DNA of 64,000 nucleotides from CAZLMG01 sp964560765 (GCA_964560765.1 CAZLMG010000008.1:62001-126000); one strand, 5' to 3'; shown: positions 8,790 through 17,383, numbered from the stretch's first letter. The notes: generated by a model not told the origin, from the letters alone. Made by a program: numbers and translations.

Positions 8790-9449
8790 ATGCGTCTATT
8801 GCGGGGAGAAGCCGTCAGGCTCAAGGTCTTCTGGCGGCCACAGACGATATCAAGGTATCTGCAAACACATCAAACGCGAATGCTGAATCTGGGTGCTGGT
8901 CCTAATCGATACCCGGGCTGGTTGACAGCGGATGCGTTTAAGCCCGAAGCCGATATTTACATGAATGCGTGCACGCGTTGGCCGTTTGCGGACAGCTCCT
9001 TTGACGTCATATATTCCGAGCACATGCTAGAACACATCTTCGTCGACAAGGTCCCATTTCTCTTGTCGGAAGTTCGGCGGGTGCTGAAACCGGGGGGGCT
9101 GTTTCGGGTCACCGTCCCAGACTTAGAGATTCATGCGACCAATTACGTGAATAAGAACAGCGAATTCTTTCAGCCCATCATTTCTAAGTACAAGGCTCGA
9201 TGGGACAAACAAAAGGATAAGTATTGGCTGATTCGGAGCAATGGCGGAGCGTTTATGTCACGGGCTGTCCAGAGGTTTTATCGCCATCGCTGGATGTACG
9301 ATTTTGAAACGTTGTCTTCATGCCTCTATGAAGTGGGATTCGCTAGCTGCGAGAAGCAAAGCTGTGGAAAGAGTCGAATTGAGGCTGCCGGCAACATGGA
9401 TCGCCCGGACCGCGCCTTTGAGACGTTGTACATCGATGCTGTGAAGTAG
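8790..9449 (+). CDS. SAM-dependent methyltransferase (Methyltransf_11-like)
   Basis: 219 residues. Motif I is LNLGAGPNRYPGWLTAD; later comes WPFADSSFDVIYSEHMLEHI, the typical F-D-x-V-x-x-x-x-x-L-E-H of this group, then EVRRVLKPGGLFRVTVPDL (post-motif II/III). The N-G-G-A-F and Y-D-F-E-T-L-x-x-x-L-x-E-V-G-F pattern at the C-terminus is seen in methyltransferases linked to surface-sugar gene clusters. GGAG sits 7 nt before the ATG. The three-domain fusion gene follows after 38 nt and may share the transcript. Substrate unknown. Confidence 0.85.
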   Translation: MRLLRGEAVRLKVFWRPQTISRYLQTHQTRMLNLGAGPNRYPGWLTADAFKPEADIYMNACTRWPFADSSFDVIYSEHMLEHIFVDKVPFLLSEVRRVLKPGGLFRVTVPDLEIHATNYVNKNSEFFQPIISKYKARWDKQKDKYWLIRSNGGAFMSRAVQRFYRHRWMYDFETLSSCLYEVGFASCEKQSCGKSRIEAAGNMDRPDRAFETLYIDAVK

Positions 9450-9487
9450 AAAATCCACCCGGTTTACGTTCCATGGCGAGTTGAGCC

Positions 9488-11143
9488 TTGAAGATTGATC
9501 TTTCATTCATGCAGTCGGGAACCCCTCGGCAACAGGCTGCCTGGCAATCCTTGAGGGAAACCCGGGCATTGGAGCGATTGGCCGATTTCGACGCGGTTCT
9601 TGCCGGCACGATTCCAATCGACGTCGACATTCCGGGCAGCGATCTAGACATTATTTGCGAGGCTCGGGACCTGGTACAATGCGAACAGGTCGTGGCTCGT
9701 CACTTTTCGGAAATGGACTCTTTTAAAATTCAAAGATTCGACGTCGATGGGGAAGCGAGCATGCTCGCTTCTTTCAAGCACGGTCAGTTTTGCTATGAGA
9801 TATTTGCGCAAGCGGTTCCCGTGCTGCAGCAGAACGCTGTCTTGCATATGCTTGTCGAAGTGCAATTGTTGAGTATTGGGGGTGAGCGCGCGCGGCAAGC
9901 GGTTCGCCGGCTGAAGCTGAAGGGTATAAAAACGGAGCCAGCATTTGCGGCGTATTTCGGTATCCGTGGAGACCCGTACGTGGAGCTGCGTAAGATGGCG
10001 CTGAGGTGGATTGAAGAGCCCAACTTTCAGGCGCATGGATGGCCAAGCCGCAGTTTTCAGCTAACCCATTCGGGCTCCATTTTGTCACCAGGGGTGCTTG
10101 GGGCAGCATCGCAAGAGCTCATCTCTGCAATGGGAGATTTTTGCCGCACGATGCTTGATGAATTGCGAGAACTTGGTTTAGTAGGACAGGCGATTGAAAT
10201 GGATCACGCCTGCTATCGAGTATCAACCGGTGAAAAGTACGAAGCTCTCAAGTTAGAGTTAGAGTCATGCGCCATACTCCTTTCTGAAGCCTTTGTAAAC
10301 GGACGCCCCATCGCCTCCTATCAGCTCCATACGCCCATCAAAGTCGACGATGAATTCACCGTCGAAGTTCTGGAGCTACCAGCCCCGAAGCCGGGTCGAA
10401 ACTATAGCGATGGCTTCGAGCATGTCGAGGTGGTCCTCAAAGTACCACTGGAAATATTTATGGCGCAGCATCCCGATTTGCGATTCGACACGGGAAATCA
10501 ACACGCAGCTATCAACCGAGACGTGGCTGTCAAGCTGAAGGGTGGTGTCGTTAAATTTCATGAAACGAGTCTTGAGCAAGTCATTGCCCAGGAGCAGGCC
10601 GCCCTTTTGCAGAGGGACGCACCGGCGCCCGTGGTAATCGTGGATTTTGAAGATACCCTTGTGAGTTCGAGGGCTGAGCCCACCGAAATCAACTGCGATA
10701 TCGACCAAATTAAGCGGGGTTTGGGGTTTAAGGTTCAAGACCGCCGAGTTCCAGTTGGCGTTTCCAGCATGTTGTCTTGCTTTCAGAGCGAGGGGTTGCG
10801 GGTATTGGTTTGTACTGCGCGGGACCATGATACGACCCACGATGATCTTCGATCGACCGGATTGCTGAAGTTTATCGACGGTATATTTGTCTACGAGGAT
10901 CCAAAAGAAGGAAAGCAAGAGCCCACCACAGAGATGCTGATGACGATACGCGGAGCGCAGGGTGTACTCATTGGTGACAGCATCACGGATGCGATGGCCG
11001 CGGATCGGCTAGGATTTCCTTTTTTGCAGGCCAGATGGGTGCAGCGAAACGACCTGCCCGTGACTGGCCATTCGATTTGTGCAACACCTTTTGCTGCCAT
11101 CGCGACAACTTTCGAGTTCTTGCGAAGTGTGCCGCACGGATAG
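9488..11143 (+). CDS. Three-domain fusion: DUF4269 (nucleotidyltransferase fold) - YecM - HAD phosphatase-like
   Basis: 551 residues in three recognisable parts. (1) Residues ~8-180: DUF4269, with L-A-G-T-I-P-I-D-V-D-I-P-G-S-D-L-D-I at 38-55 (the G-T...S-D-x-D metal/nucleotide signature of the NTase fold) and G-I-K-T-E-P-A-F-A-A-Y-F-G near 145. (2) ~195-375: YecM, a vicinal-oxygen-chelate relative, with M-D-H-A-C-Y-R, F-V-N-G-R-P-I, H-V-E-V-V-L and V-K-F-H-E-T-S-L-E. (3) ~380-551: HAD, motif I V-D-F-E-D-T-L-V (nucleophile D386), motif II T443 in V-C-T-A-R-D, motif IV G-D-S-I-T-D (D497). The normal second Asp of motif I is Glu (E388). TTG 9488 is the longest start; ATG 9509 is possible. I do not know this architecture as a described protein. 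Confidence 0.85.
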   Translation: MKIDLSFMQSGTPRQQAAWQSLRETRALERLADFDAVLAGTIPIDVDIPGSDLDIICEARDLVQCEQVVARHFSEMDSFKIQRFDVDGEASMLASFKHGQFCYEIFAQAVPVLQQNAVLHMLVEVQLLSIGGERARQAVRRLKLKGIKTEPAFAAYFGIRGDPYVELRKMALRWIEEPNFQAHGWPSRSFQLTHSGSILSPGVLGAASQELISAMGDFCRTMLDELRELGLVGQAIEMDHACYRVSTGEKYEALKLELESCAILLSEAFVNGRPIASYQLHTPIKVDDEFTVEVLELPAPKPGRNYSDGFEHVEVVLKVPLEIFMAQHPDLRFDTGNQHAAINRDVAVKLKGGVVKFHETSLEQVIAQEQAALLQRDAPAPVVIVDFEDTLVSSRAEPTEINCDIDQIKRGLGFKVQDRRVPVGVSSMLSCFQSEGLRVLVCTARDHDTTHDDLRSTGLLKFIDGIFVYEDPKEGKQEPTTEMLMTIRGAQGVLIGDSITDAMAADRLGFPFLQARWVQRNDLPVTGHSICATPFAAIATTFEFLRSVPHG

Positions 11144-11191
11144 TCGCAGGAGGTCCGCGATGTCTTCGATGACTACTGCCTACGGCGCGAC

Positions 11192-12004
11192 TTAGATATC
11201 GCTGGTCAGAATGAATCCCCAATCAAAATTCTGCATTCGATGCTGGATGACGGTAGCTGTCGCGGAGCGTTCGATGTTCATTGAGGTTAGCTCCAAAGCC
11301 AGCGGTGAGTCACAGGGTGTGCAGAACATGTGAATATGCCCATCTTGCGGAGCGTGCAGGCCTTGTTCGCCCATGGGGCCATGTTGAACGTGCAGCAGAG
11401 GAAGTGGTTTGCCGTTACTCCGCATGATGAGTTTCTTTTGAGGATCCAGTGCAAGAAATGATATAGGGCCGAGATGATGCTCAAGTCTTGGGCGTAATGT
11501 TTCCATGTCGGTGGCACTGAAGGCATAGAAGTCGAGTTGAGTTGCTGGTGAAATTCTCGCCCATGGGAAGCGCCCCAAAAGGCGAGCGACCTTGTTGTCC
11601 GGAGCCCCAGGATTATTCATGGAAATGGCGTAACCTCGTCGACAGCGCAGATAGTTGGGCAAGAACGCGCGGCCAAGCAGTCGCAGAGGAATGTGTCGTC
11701 CACGAAACTCAGGGGCAACTTTCAAGTCGCAGAGGTACCAAGATCGTAGCCCGTTCGGATGGCTCTTGGTTTTGATCACGCGTAAAATGCCTGCACCAAC
11801 GGCGACAACTTGCCCCTGAATCTCTGCGACGTAAAACTTAATCCTCCCTAAGCGCTCAAAAAATGCGAAGTAGTTTTGTCCGTGGTCGATGTGAAAGAAG
11901 TCATTTCCGAGGGGATATTCGGCCCTTGCTTCGAGAGCAGCGATGCCGATGGCTTTGGCTCGACGGTTGCGGGAGTGGAGATGATGTATGCGTAATCGGC
12001 TCAT
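11192..12004 (-). CDS. GNAT-family N-acyltransferase
   Basis: 270 residues from ATG 12004; a GTG at 12040 is also open and would overlap the upstream gene by 23 nt. The acetyl-CoA pyrophosphate loop is V-A-P-E-F-R-G-R-H-I-P-L-R-L-L, preceded by the strand S-W-Y-L-C-D-L-K-V; Q-G-Q-V-V-A-V-G-A-G is the preceding beta strand. The C-terminal ~110 residues (H-G-P-M-G-E-Q, H-I-H-M-F-C-T-P-C) are not part of a normal GNAT core and I do not recognise them. It is the last gene of a three-gene operon behind the BtaA-like and diiron-oxidase genes and probably acylates an amine made or modified there (inference). Confidence 0.75.
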   Translation of the reverse strand: MSRLRIHHLHSRNRRAKAIGIAALEARAEYPLGNDFFHIDHGQNYFAFFERLGRIKFYVAEIQGQVVAVGAGILRVIKTKSHPNGLRSWYLCDLKVAPEFRGRHIPLRLLGRAFLPNYLRCRRGYAISMNNPGAPDNKVARLLGRFPWARISPATQLDFYAFSATDMETLRPRLEHHLGPISFLALDPQKKLIMRSNGKPLPLLHVQHGPMGEQGLHAPQDGHIHMFCTPCDSPLALELTSMNIERSATATVIQHRMQNFDWGFILTSDI

Positions 12005-12017
12005 GTCGATGGTTAAC

Positions 12018-12728
12018 CTATGCGCGCGTATGTGGGCCACTGGTTTGGCGTATCATACGGCGATGTCGCTGACGATACAGCCCCTCATACAGACCGTTGA
12101 AGAGGGCTGCTCCGGTCCATAGACCCTGCTCAATGTAATAGCGATGATCGGCACCTTTATGCCAGGCAGGAGCCAAGACATTGAAGAAATCCTGTGAATG
12201 CTTGATATCCAGCTTTTCATGCAAATTATAATGAATCATCCGATCGCGGGATATCCAGCCACGATCCACAATTCCTTGGCCGATCCACGTAGAAATCTCG
12301 CAAAACATGCGTTCGATGATGCCCATCATGCCAGCGCCAATGAGGTACTCGTCTAGGACGCAGGCGCCCGAAAGTGTCGTATTGAAAATGCGAACTTCGG
12401 GCCACAGTGCTCGCTTCTCGATGTCTTGCGGCTGGACTCCATCCAGTCGATCAAGAAATTCAACAAAGGTCGTGCCGTGGATGCGTGAGGTATCTCCCTC
12501 GCCATGTTCTTCCCAAACGTTACGGACGATCTCAATGCGCAATTCGGGTGTGGGTATCTTTGCGGCAAGAGCGGCCATCGGCCGACTGAAGAAAATTACA
12601 GCAAAATAGAATTGAATCTGAGTCTCGACAAAATCTTCCTTGTCGAAAGTGCCTGCTCGCAGACTATGAAAGTAAGGGTTAGTTCTGTAGCCGCACTCTT
12701 CTAGCACTCTATCAATGACATCTTGCAA
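12018..12728 (-). CDS. Haem-oxygenase-like diiron oxidase (CADD/PqqC/TenA superfamily)
   Basis: 236 residues, all-helical pattern. The six metal ligands known for chlamydial CADD can be placed with nearly identical spacing: E77 and H84 (in E-G-D-T-S-R-I-H), E139 (I-I-E-R), and H170, D174, H177 (L-H-E-K-L-D-I-K-H). This is the signature of the HDO group, which includes CADD, UndA, BesC and SznF and performs O2-dependent oxidation or fragmentation of amino acids, fatty acids or guanidines. The TTG start at 12728 is well supported by AGGAGG 5 nt upstream. It lies 15 nt after the BtaA-like gene, so the two are cotranscribed; an aminocarboxypropyl product is a plausible substrate (inference). Confidence 0.85.
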   Translation of the reverse strand: MQDVIDRVLEECGYRTNPYFHSLRAGTFDKEDFVETQIQFYFAVIFFSRPMAALAAKIPTPELRIEIVRNVWEEHGEGDTSRIHGTTFVEFLDRLDGVQPQDIEKRALWPEVRIFNTTLSGACVLDEYLIGAGMMGIIERMFCEISTWIGQGIVDRGWISRDRMIHYNLHEKLDIKHSQDFFNVLAPAWHKGADHRYYIEQGLWTGAALFNGLYEGLYRQRHRRMIRQTSGPHTRA

Positions 12729-12743
12729 ACCGTCCTCCTAACT

Positions 12744-13715
12744 CTACGAGCGAGTTGCGACGTTAATCTTGGAATAGAAAAGACTGCGATCAGACTCTAA
12801 CAATCGCTCACCAGCAGCATCGTCGAACACAAATTCAGGCGCTAGCAGCGAGGTAAAGTTCTTGGAGTGATTGAGCTGACGAAACAGGAGAGTGGCTCCT
12901 GCCTTCATCTTCTGCTTAAGCAGGGTCGCTAGGCTCCTGATTTCAATCTCACTCATCCAATCAAAAACATTGGAGATGCTAATGAGATCATACTTGTCTA
13001 GATCGAGGACTGTGTGAATGCCGCCACAGATCAGCGGCATGTCACGAACCTGGAATTCGCGTTGCAGGTAAATCGGCAGCGCGCTTGGGCGGTCCAAGTA
13101 GTGGCCTAAAAAAATATGGTGTAGGAAGTAGTTATCGACTGCATCTGATCGGCGCAAACCCTTTTCAAGGACGCCTTGAAAATGTTTGGGATACGACCCA
13201 GCATAAGCATGTTGCGTCGCGCCGGGACCAAACATGGTGTGTAAAAATACATCGTGAAAATGCAGCTGAAATGCCACGGGCCAATATCGGCTGCCGATCA
13301 AGTGATCGCGTATTTCAGCAAAAGAAACTGCCTTCTTGAATGCATTGTGCAGATCGATTCTGGAGACAATAAACTCATGGCAAAAGTTCGCAAAACAACG
13401 AAAGAGGGCCTCAAAATTCCCGCAGGCATTGGCGGCCGTCGCGTCTGAATTCTCGATGTTCAATGCAGCTTTTGCTAATGGGGTATGCAATCCCCGTCGC
13501 GCGATCTCGACCTTGTGTCGGATAAGATCGAGTTGGGCAGGATTTTGATCGACCAGGGCTATGTGGAGATCGGGAAACAGTGACTGCAGGCTTAACGCTG
13601 AACAGCCGCCAGAGCCAATGAGTAGTACTTTATGCGCTGATTTAGCTTGGATAAGGGTCGATTCGACCAAGGGATCTTCTCGCACAACAGCAAACTGAAC
13701 GGCCCGCGCGACCAC
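12744..13715 (-). CDS. DUF3419/BtaA-type 3-amino-3-carboxypropyl transferase
   Basis: GTG 13715 is chosen as start because GGGGAGG lies 7 nt upstream; TTG 13745 is open too. The protein has the BtaA/DUF3419 pattern in order: A-V-Q-F-A-V-V-R-E-D-P (N-terminus), V-L-L-I-G-S-G-G-C-S-A-L-S-L (SAM loop), V-D-Q-N-P-A-Q-L-D-L-I, then L-G-H-Y-x(6)-P-I-Y-L and S-I-S-N-V-F-D-W-M-S, L-L-F-R-Q-L-N. Known BtaA moves the aminocarboxypropyl group of SAM to diacylglycerol, the first step of betaine-lipid (DGTS) synthesis; the family has other untested members. At 323 residues it is shorter than typical BtaA. It heads an operon with the diiron oxidase and GNAT and diverges from the Rieske gene. Confidence 0.82.
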   Translation of the reverse strand: MVARAVQFAVVREDPLVESTLIQAKSAHKVLLIGSGGCSALSLQSLFPDLHIALVDQNPAQLDLIRHKVEIARRGLHTPLAKAALNIENSDATAANACGNFEALFRCFANFCHEFIVSRIDLHNAFKKAVSFAEIRDHLIGSRYWPVAFQLHFHDVFLHTMFGPGATQHAYAGSYPKHFQGVLEKGLRRSDAVDNYFLHHIFLGHYLDRPSALPIYLQREFQVRDMPLICGGIHTVLDLDKYDLISISNVFDWMSEIEIRSLATLLKQKMKAGATLLFRQLNHSKNFTSLLAPEFVFDDAAGERLLESDRSLFYSKINVATRS

Positions 13716-13830
13716 TTCGAAACCTCCCCTGGTGACTACACCCAAGGCGTCGAGGTTACGTGGATTCTAGGTTCTGGTCAACGCAGTCCAGCGGTTCTTG
13801 ATGCCCCGACTTCGACTCGCCAGCCTGTGG

Positions 13831-13860
13831 TTGATTTGTTAAAAGAAGGGCTCATATAGC
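13831..13860 (+). promoter_or_regulatory. Candidate sigma-70 promoter for the Rieske oxygenase gene
   Basis: TTGATT at 13831-13836 and TATAGC at 13855-13860, 18 nt apart, lie 52 nt before the Rieske start codon in the ~200-nt divergent region shared with the BtaA-like operon. No clear matching promoter was found for the minus strand. Confidence 0.45.
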
Positions 13861-13912
13861 ATGCGCTGAACTGAGGGTTTCTGTAGTAGGCGCGCAGCGA
13901 TTTGGAGTCGAT

Positions 13913-15010
13913 ATGGCGTACGTATGGAGCTCAGAGGACATCGCTGATATGGAGTGTCGGCCCATCGAGTATGCGGAGACGATTCCGGCTCGTTGGTTTA
14001 CTCATGCAGACTTTGACGGCATTGATAAAGATCAGATCCTCGCACGGTCTTGGCAATATGTGGGCCACGAGAGTCAGCTGCCGAAGGCCGGTGACTTTTT
14101 GGTGGATGAGATTCTTGGTCGCCCAGTTCTTGTGGTGCGCAATCAGCGAGGCGAGCTGCTCTGCTTTTCCAACGTATGCCGGCATCGCGGTGGCCCGCTC
14201 GCCACTCAAAGCGGCACTAGCCGCACTTTGCGCTGCGCCTACCATGCTTGGACTTACAACCTGGATGGCCAGCTCATTGGCGCGCCAAAATTTGAGGGTG
14301 TGTTGAGCTTTGACAAGCACAGTTGCACGCTGCCGCGATACCGCATGGAGTCTTATGAGGGATTTCTATTTGTGAATTTTTCGGCTGATGCGCCAGCACT
14401 TGCTGACCATCTGCAGGGAATTCGCGAGCGCATCAGTCCCATCAATTTGGCTGAGATGCGATTTCATAAGCGTGTCGTATATTCGGTTGCGGCGAATTGG
14501 AAAGTCTATATCGATAATTATATGGAAGGGTATCACATCCTGCCGGTGCACCCTGGTCTGGCCAAAATTTTAGACGTATCTGGATATACGACGACTTTGG
14601 AGGGGAACAAGGTTCTGCAATACGGGCCATTGGCGAGTGAGAATAACCCCTACCACACAGGTGGTGCCGCCTATTACTACCAAGTTTTTCCTAATCTCAT
14701 GCTCAATATTTTGCCGGGACGTGTGCAGGTCAACAGCATTTTGCCGGTCGATGCGGATCATTGTCTGACTATTTTTGATTTTTACTTTACCGAGATGGAT
14801 GCTGAAGCGCTGACTATCCGTGTTCGCGATGACCTAGAGGTCTCAGATATTGTTCAGCGTGAGGACATCGGTATCTGCGAGCAGATTCAGAAAGGCTTGA
14901 AAAGCGGAACCTATAATAAAGGTCGAATCTGCGTCCAAGAAGAGCGAGGGGTCTGGGCATTTCACAATAATCTGCGTCAGGCTTATCGACAGCTTGTTGA
15001 AAAATCCTAA
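13913..15010 (+). CDS. Rieske non-haem iron oxygenase, CntA/GbcA (quaternary-amine) type
   Basis: 365 residues. Rieske [2Fe-2S] ligands: C89, H91 (CRHRGG) and C108, H111 (CAYHAWTY). Mononuclear iron ligands: H208 and H213 in N-Y-M-E-G-Y-H-I-L-P-V-H, with D318 in R-E-D-I-G-I-C-E as the probable carboxylate. The bridging residue is E205, not Asp; a bridging Glu is known in carnitine monooxygenase CntA, and related glycine-betaine and choline oxygenases share the N-W-K-x-Y-x-[DE]-N-Y-x-E-G-Y-H-I context. The substrate is therefore likely a quaternary or methylated amine (inference). No reductase gene is adjacent. GGAG lies 6 nt before the ATG. It is divergent from the BtaA-like/diiron/GNAT operon. 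Confidence 0.88.
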   Translation: MAYVWSSEDIADMECRPIEYAETIPARWFTHADFDGIDKDQILARSWQYVGHESQLPKAGDFLVDEILGRPVLVVRNQRGELLCFSNVCRHRGGPLATQSGTSRTLRCAYHAWTYNLDGQLIGAPKFEGVLSFDKHSCTLPRYRMESYEGFLFVNFSADAPALADHLQGIRERISPINLAEMRFHKRVVYSVAANWKVYIDNYMEGYHILPVHPGLAKILDVSGYTTTLEGNKVLQYGPLASENNPYHTGGAAYYYQVFPNLMLNILPGRVQVNSILPVDADHCLTIFDFYFTEMDAEALTIRVRDDLEVSDIVQREDIGICEQIQKGLKSGTYNKGRICVQEERGVWAFHNNLRQAYRQLVEKS

Positions 15011-15023
15011 AGCGAACTTCGGA

Positions 15024-16238
15024 CTAGACCAACACGCCGGCGATACAAGCGGTCATAAATGTGGCAATGGACCCACCGATCATGGCGCGAAAGGCCAGGC
15101 GCGCAATCGTGCCCCGTTTTTCAGGAGCCATTGGGCTAATTCCGCCAATCTGAATTCCAATCGAGCCGATATTCGCAAACCCGCAGAGGGCGTATGTCGA
15201 GATGATCTGGGCTCGTTCTGACAGTACAACTTCGGAGCCGGGTTGAAGCCAGGTAGCGAGTTTTTCGTAAGCGACAAACTCGTTAGCGATCATCTTTAAG
15301 CCAAGCAACTGACCAACATGGAACATTTCTTCGGCTGGAACGCCCATGATCCAAGCGATAGGCGCAAAAAGAAAGCCCAGCGATCCGGTCAGGCTCCACT
15401 CATAGCCGAACCATGATCCAACCCAAGCGAAACCGTGATCCACCAGGGCAATCATTGCTAAAAACGCAATCAGCATGGCCGCAACGTTAATGGCGAGAGA
15501 CATGCCTTCGGTGGCTCCGGTTGCCAACGCGTCGACAAAATTAGTAGTCGTGACTTTCACATCTATAGTCACTTCTCCCAGGGTCACGGGCGTTTCAGTT
15601 TCTGGAACCATTAATTTAGCAATCAGCAGGGAGGCGGGAGCCGAAATGACTGACGACGCAATGAGATGACCAGCATCAATGCCCATTCCGACATAAGCCG
15701 CTAGAACGCCCCCAGCTATGTTAGCAAAGCCCCCGACCATGATGGCCATGAGCTCCGAGTCGGTCATGAGACGGACGTAGGGCCGAACGAGGAGTGGGGC
15801 CTCTGTCTGTCCTACGAAAATATTGACGGCCGCAGCGAGGGTCTCGGCACCGGAAGTGCGCAGGGCCTTTTGCATGATGAAGGCCATGGCGGCAACAATG
15901 CGCTGCATGATGCCAAAGTGGTACATGACCGAGATGAAGGCTGAGAAAAAAACGATGGTGGGCAAAACTTTGAAGGCAAAAAAGTGCTCATGAAAGTTGC
16001 TGCCGAACAGAAACACGGCACCAGAGTCGACGTAATCAAGGACGTTCTTAAAAAAATCTGTCAGGCCAGAAAAGACCCATCGGCCAGGAGTGGTGCGCAG
16101 GATGAGCCAGCCCAATGCAAGTTGCAGGAGAATACCGCCGGTGATGATGCGCCAGGGGATGATGCGGCGATTATTGCTCATAGCCCAGGCCATGAGCATG
16201 AACACGATGAGGCCAAGAAAGCTAATGAATTGTGGCAT
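15024..16238 (-). CDS. Concentrative nucleoside transporter (CNT/NupC family)
   Basis: 404 residues, the standard CNT length, with many hydrophobic segments. Family motifs are clear: the N-terminal GGILLQLALGWLILRT, then V-N-I-F-V-G-Q-T-E-A-P-L-L-V-R-P-Y (nucleoside-binding hairpin), G-G-F-A-N-I-A-G-G-V-L, S-V-I-S-A-P-A-S-L, E-G-M-S-L-A-I-N-V-A-A-M-L, G-L-K-M-I-A-N-E-F-V-A-Y and T-Y-A-L-C-G-F-A-N-I-G-S-I-G-I-Q. CNTs import nucleosides with Na+ or H+ across the inner membrane. It converges on the Rieske gene with a 13-nt gap and no nucleoside catabolic gene is adjacent. Confidence 0.95.
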   Translation of the reverse strand: MPQFISFLGLIVFMLMAWAMSNNRRIIPWRIITGGILLQLALGWLILRTTPGRWVFSGLTDFFKNVLDYVDSGAVFLFGSNFHEHFFAFKVLPTIVFFSAFISVMYHFGIMQRIVAAMAFIMQKALRTSGAETLAAAVNIFVGQTEAPLLVRPYVRLMTDSELMAIMVGGFANIAGGVLAAYVGMGIDAGHLIASSVISAPASLLIAKLMVPETETPVTLGEVTIDVKVTTTNFVDALATGATEGMSLAINVAAMLIAFLAMIALVDHGFAWVGSWFGYEWSLTGSLGFLFAPIAWIMGVPAEEMFHVGQLLGLKMIANEFVAYEKLATWLQPGSEVVLSERAQIISTYALCGFANIGSIGIQIGGISPMAPEKRGTIARLAFRAMIGGSIATFMTACIAGVLV

Positions 16239-16486
16239 GATGCATCCCCAACATTGGACCGGTGGCGCATCGGTATATACCTAGGGAACACCCGGGGCAA
16301 GGTATTCCTGCGATGAGCTCAAGCTGCGAGATCTGGGCGATATGGCGGACCCGTTGAGGTGGCCTAAGTGCCCACTAATATTCAAGGTTGTGGATGCCCT
16401 GAGGGCTCGTCAATCAACCTCCCTTTGCGATAGAATGCCCCATAGATCATTTTGAAATCGAGTTTTTCAATTCGGAGGATGCAGGG

Positions 16487-17383
16487 ATGAAGCTCTTGCT
16501 AGCTATCTTAATATTCATGAATGCCCAAACAGGCGCGGCCGCCGCATACGACGCTGTGTTGGCCAGACTGGCATCGCTACGCGCCGCGAATCCGCAGCAT
16601 GTCACCAAGGTGGTGATTGGTCGCAATGATCAGGGTGTTGAAATAGAGGGAATTCTCATAGCAGGGGCCCAGGCTCATGCCGACTCACCTCATAGCTTGG
16701 TGGTTGGCTCGCATCACGGAAACGAGCGGCTGAGTGTCGATGTGGCGTTAGCTGTGGCGGAGCAAGCCATCAGCGCCATGACGGATCCCACGTCTATTTA
16801 TTACCCAGCTATGTCCACGCGGATTCTGCATGTGATTCCGGTGCTAAACATTGGCGGCTACAATGCCAATCGTCGGGAAGAGTATGACGCTAAGCGCGTT
16901 TCGCATGATCCGAATCGCGACTATCCAGATCCATGCGGCGGTGGCGGTTCTAAGTTTAAGCTGGCATCGACGGACGCGCTGGCGCGCTATATGGCCGATC
17001 AAGATATCGTCGCGGCGGTTACCATTCACGGATACATAGGAACCTTCACATACCCATGGGGAACCTATACGAATCAGACGCACACTCCAGATCATGCCAT
17101 TTATCGCACAATTGCGGCAAAATCCGGCAATATTAGCGGCTACGCGATTGGTACGCATGCAGACGTGATCTATCCAACGAATGGCGCATTTGAAGACTGG
17201 GCCTATCACAGCATGGGCGTTTGGACCATGCTGCTTGAGTTGGATCGCGGTGCCAACGTGGCGCGCGACGCCGAGAGTTTGGTGGCGTACTTTGCTGTGG
17301 CTCCAACCAGCCGCTCATCTTTTCATGAGCATACTGGTCAATGTCGAGCCATCGATGTCGATCAGATTCGCGCTCGTCCGTAA
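16487..17383 (+). CDS. Secreted M14-type zinc carboxypeptidase
   Basis: 298 residues with a signal peptide (hydrophobic 2-18, cleavage near A-A-A-A-Y). The zinc site is S-H-H-G-N-E-R (H-x-x-E), with the third ligand in V-T-I-H-G-Y; the catalytic Glu is in M-L-L-E-L-D. Other M14 hallmarks are N-x-G-G-Y-N-A-N-R-R-E and P-N-R-D-Y-P (substrate-binding Asn-Arg region). M14 enzymes remove C-terminal residues or act on murein peptides; the short size suggests a catalytic domain only. GGAGG 8 nt before the ATG supports the start. A GC-rich hairpin follows the gene. Confidence 0.87.
   Translation: MKLLLAILIFMNAQTGAAAAYDAVLARLASLRAANPQHVTKVVIGRNDQGVEIEGILIAGAQAHADSPHSLVVGSHHGNERLSVDVALAVAEQAISAMTDPTSIYYPAMSTRILHVIPVLNIGGYNANRREEYDAKRVSHDPNRDYPDPCGGGGSKFKLASTDALARYMADQDIVAAVTIHGYIGTFTYPWGTYTNQTHTPDHAIYRTIAAKSGNISGYAIGTHADVIYPTNGAFEDWAYHSMGVWTMLLELDRGANVARDAESLVAYFAVAPTSRSSFHEHTGQCRAIDVDQIRARP

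Noticed and set aside
10376..10918. 180-codon minus-strand frame opposite YecM/HAD
   Set aside because: Opposite conserved domain motifs; no signal, motif or start context.
16239..16486. Non-coding stretch between the nucleoside transporter and the carboxypeptidase
   Set aside because: No gene, RNA or strong hairpin seen; likely only divergent promoters.
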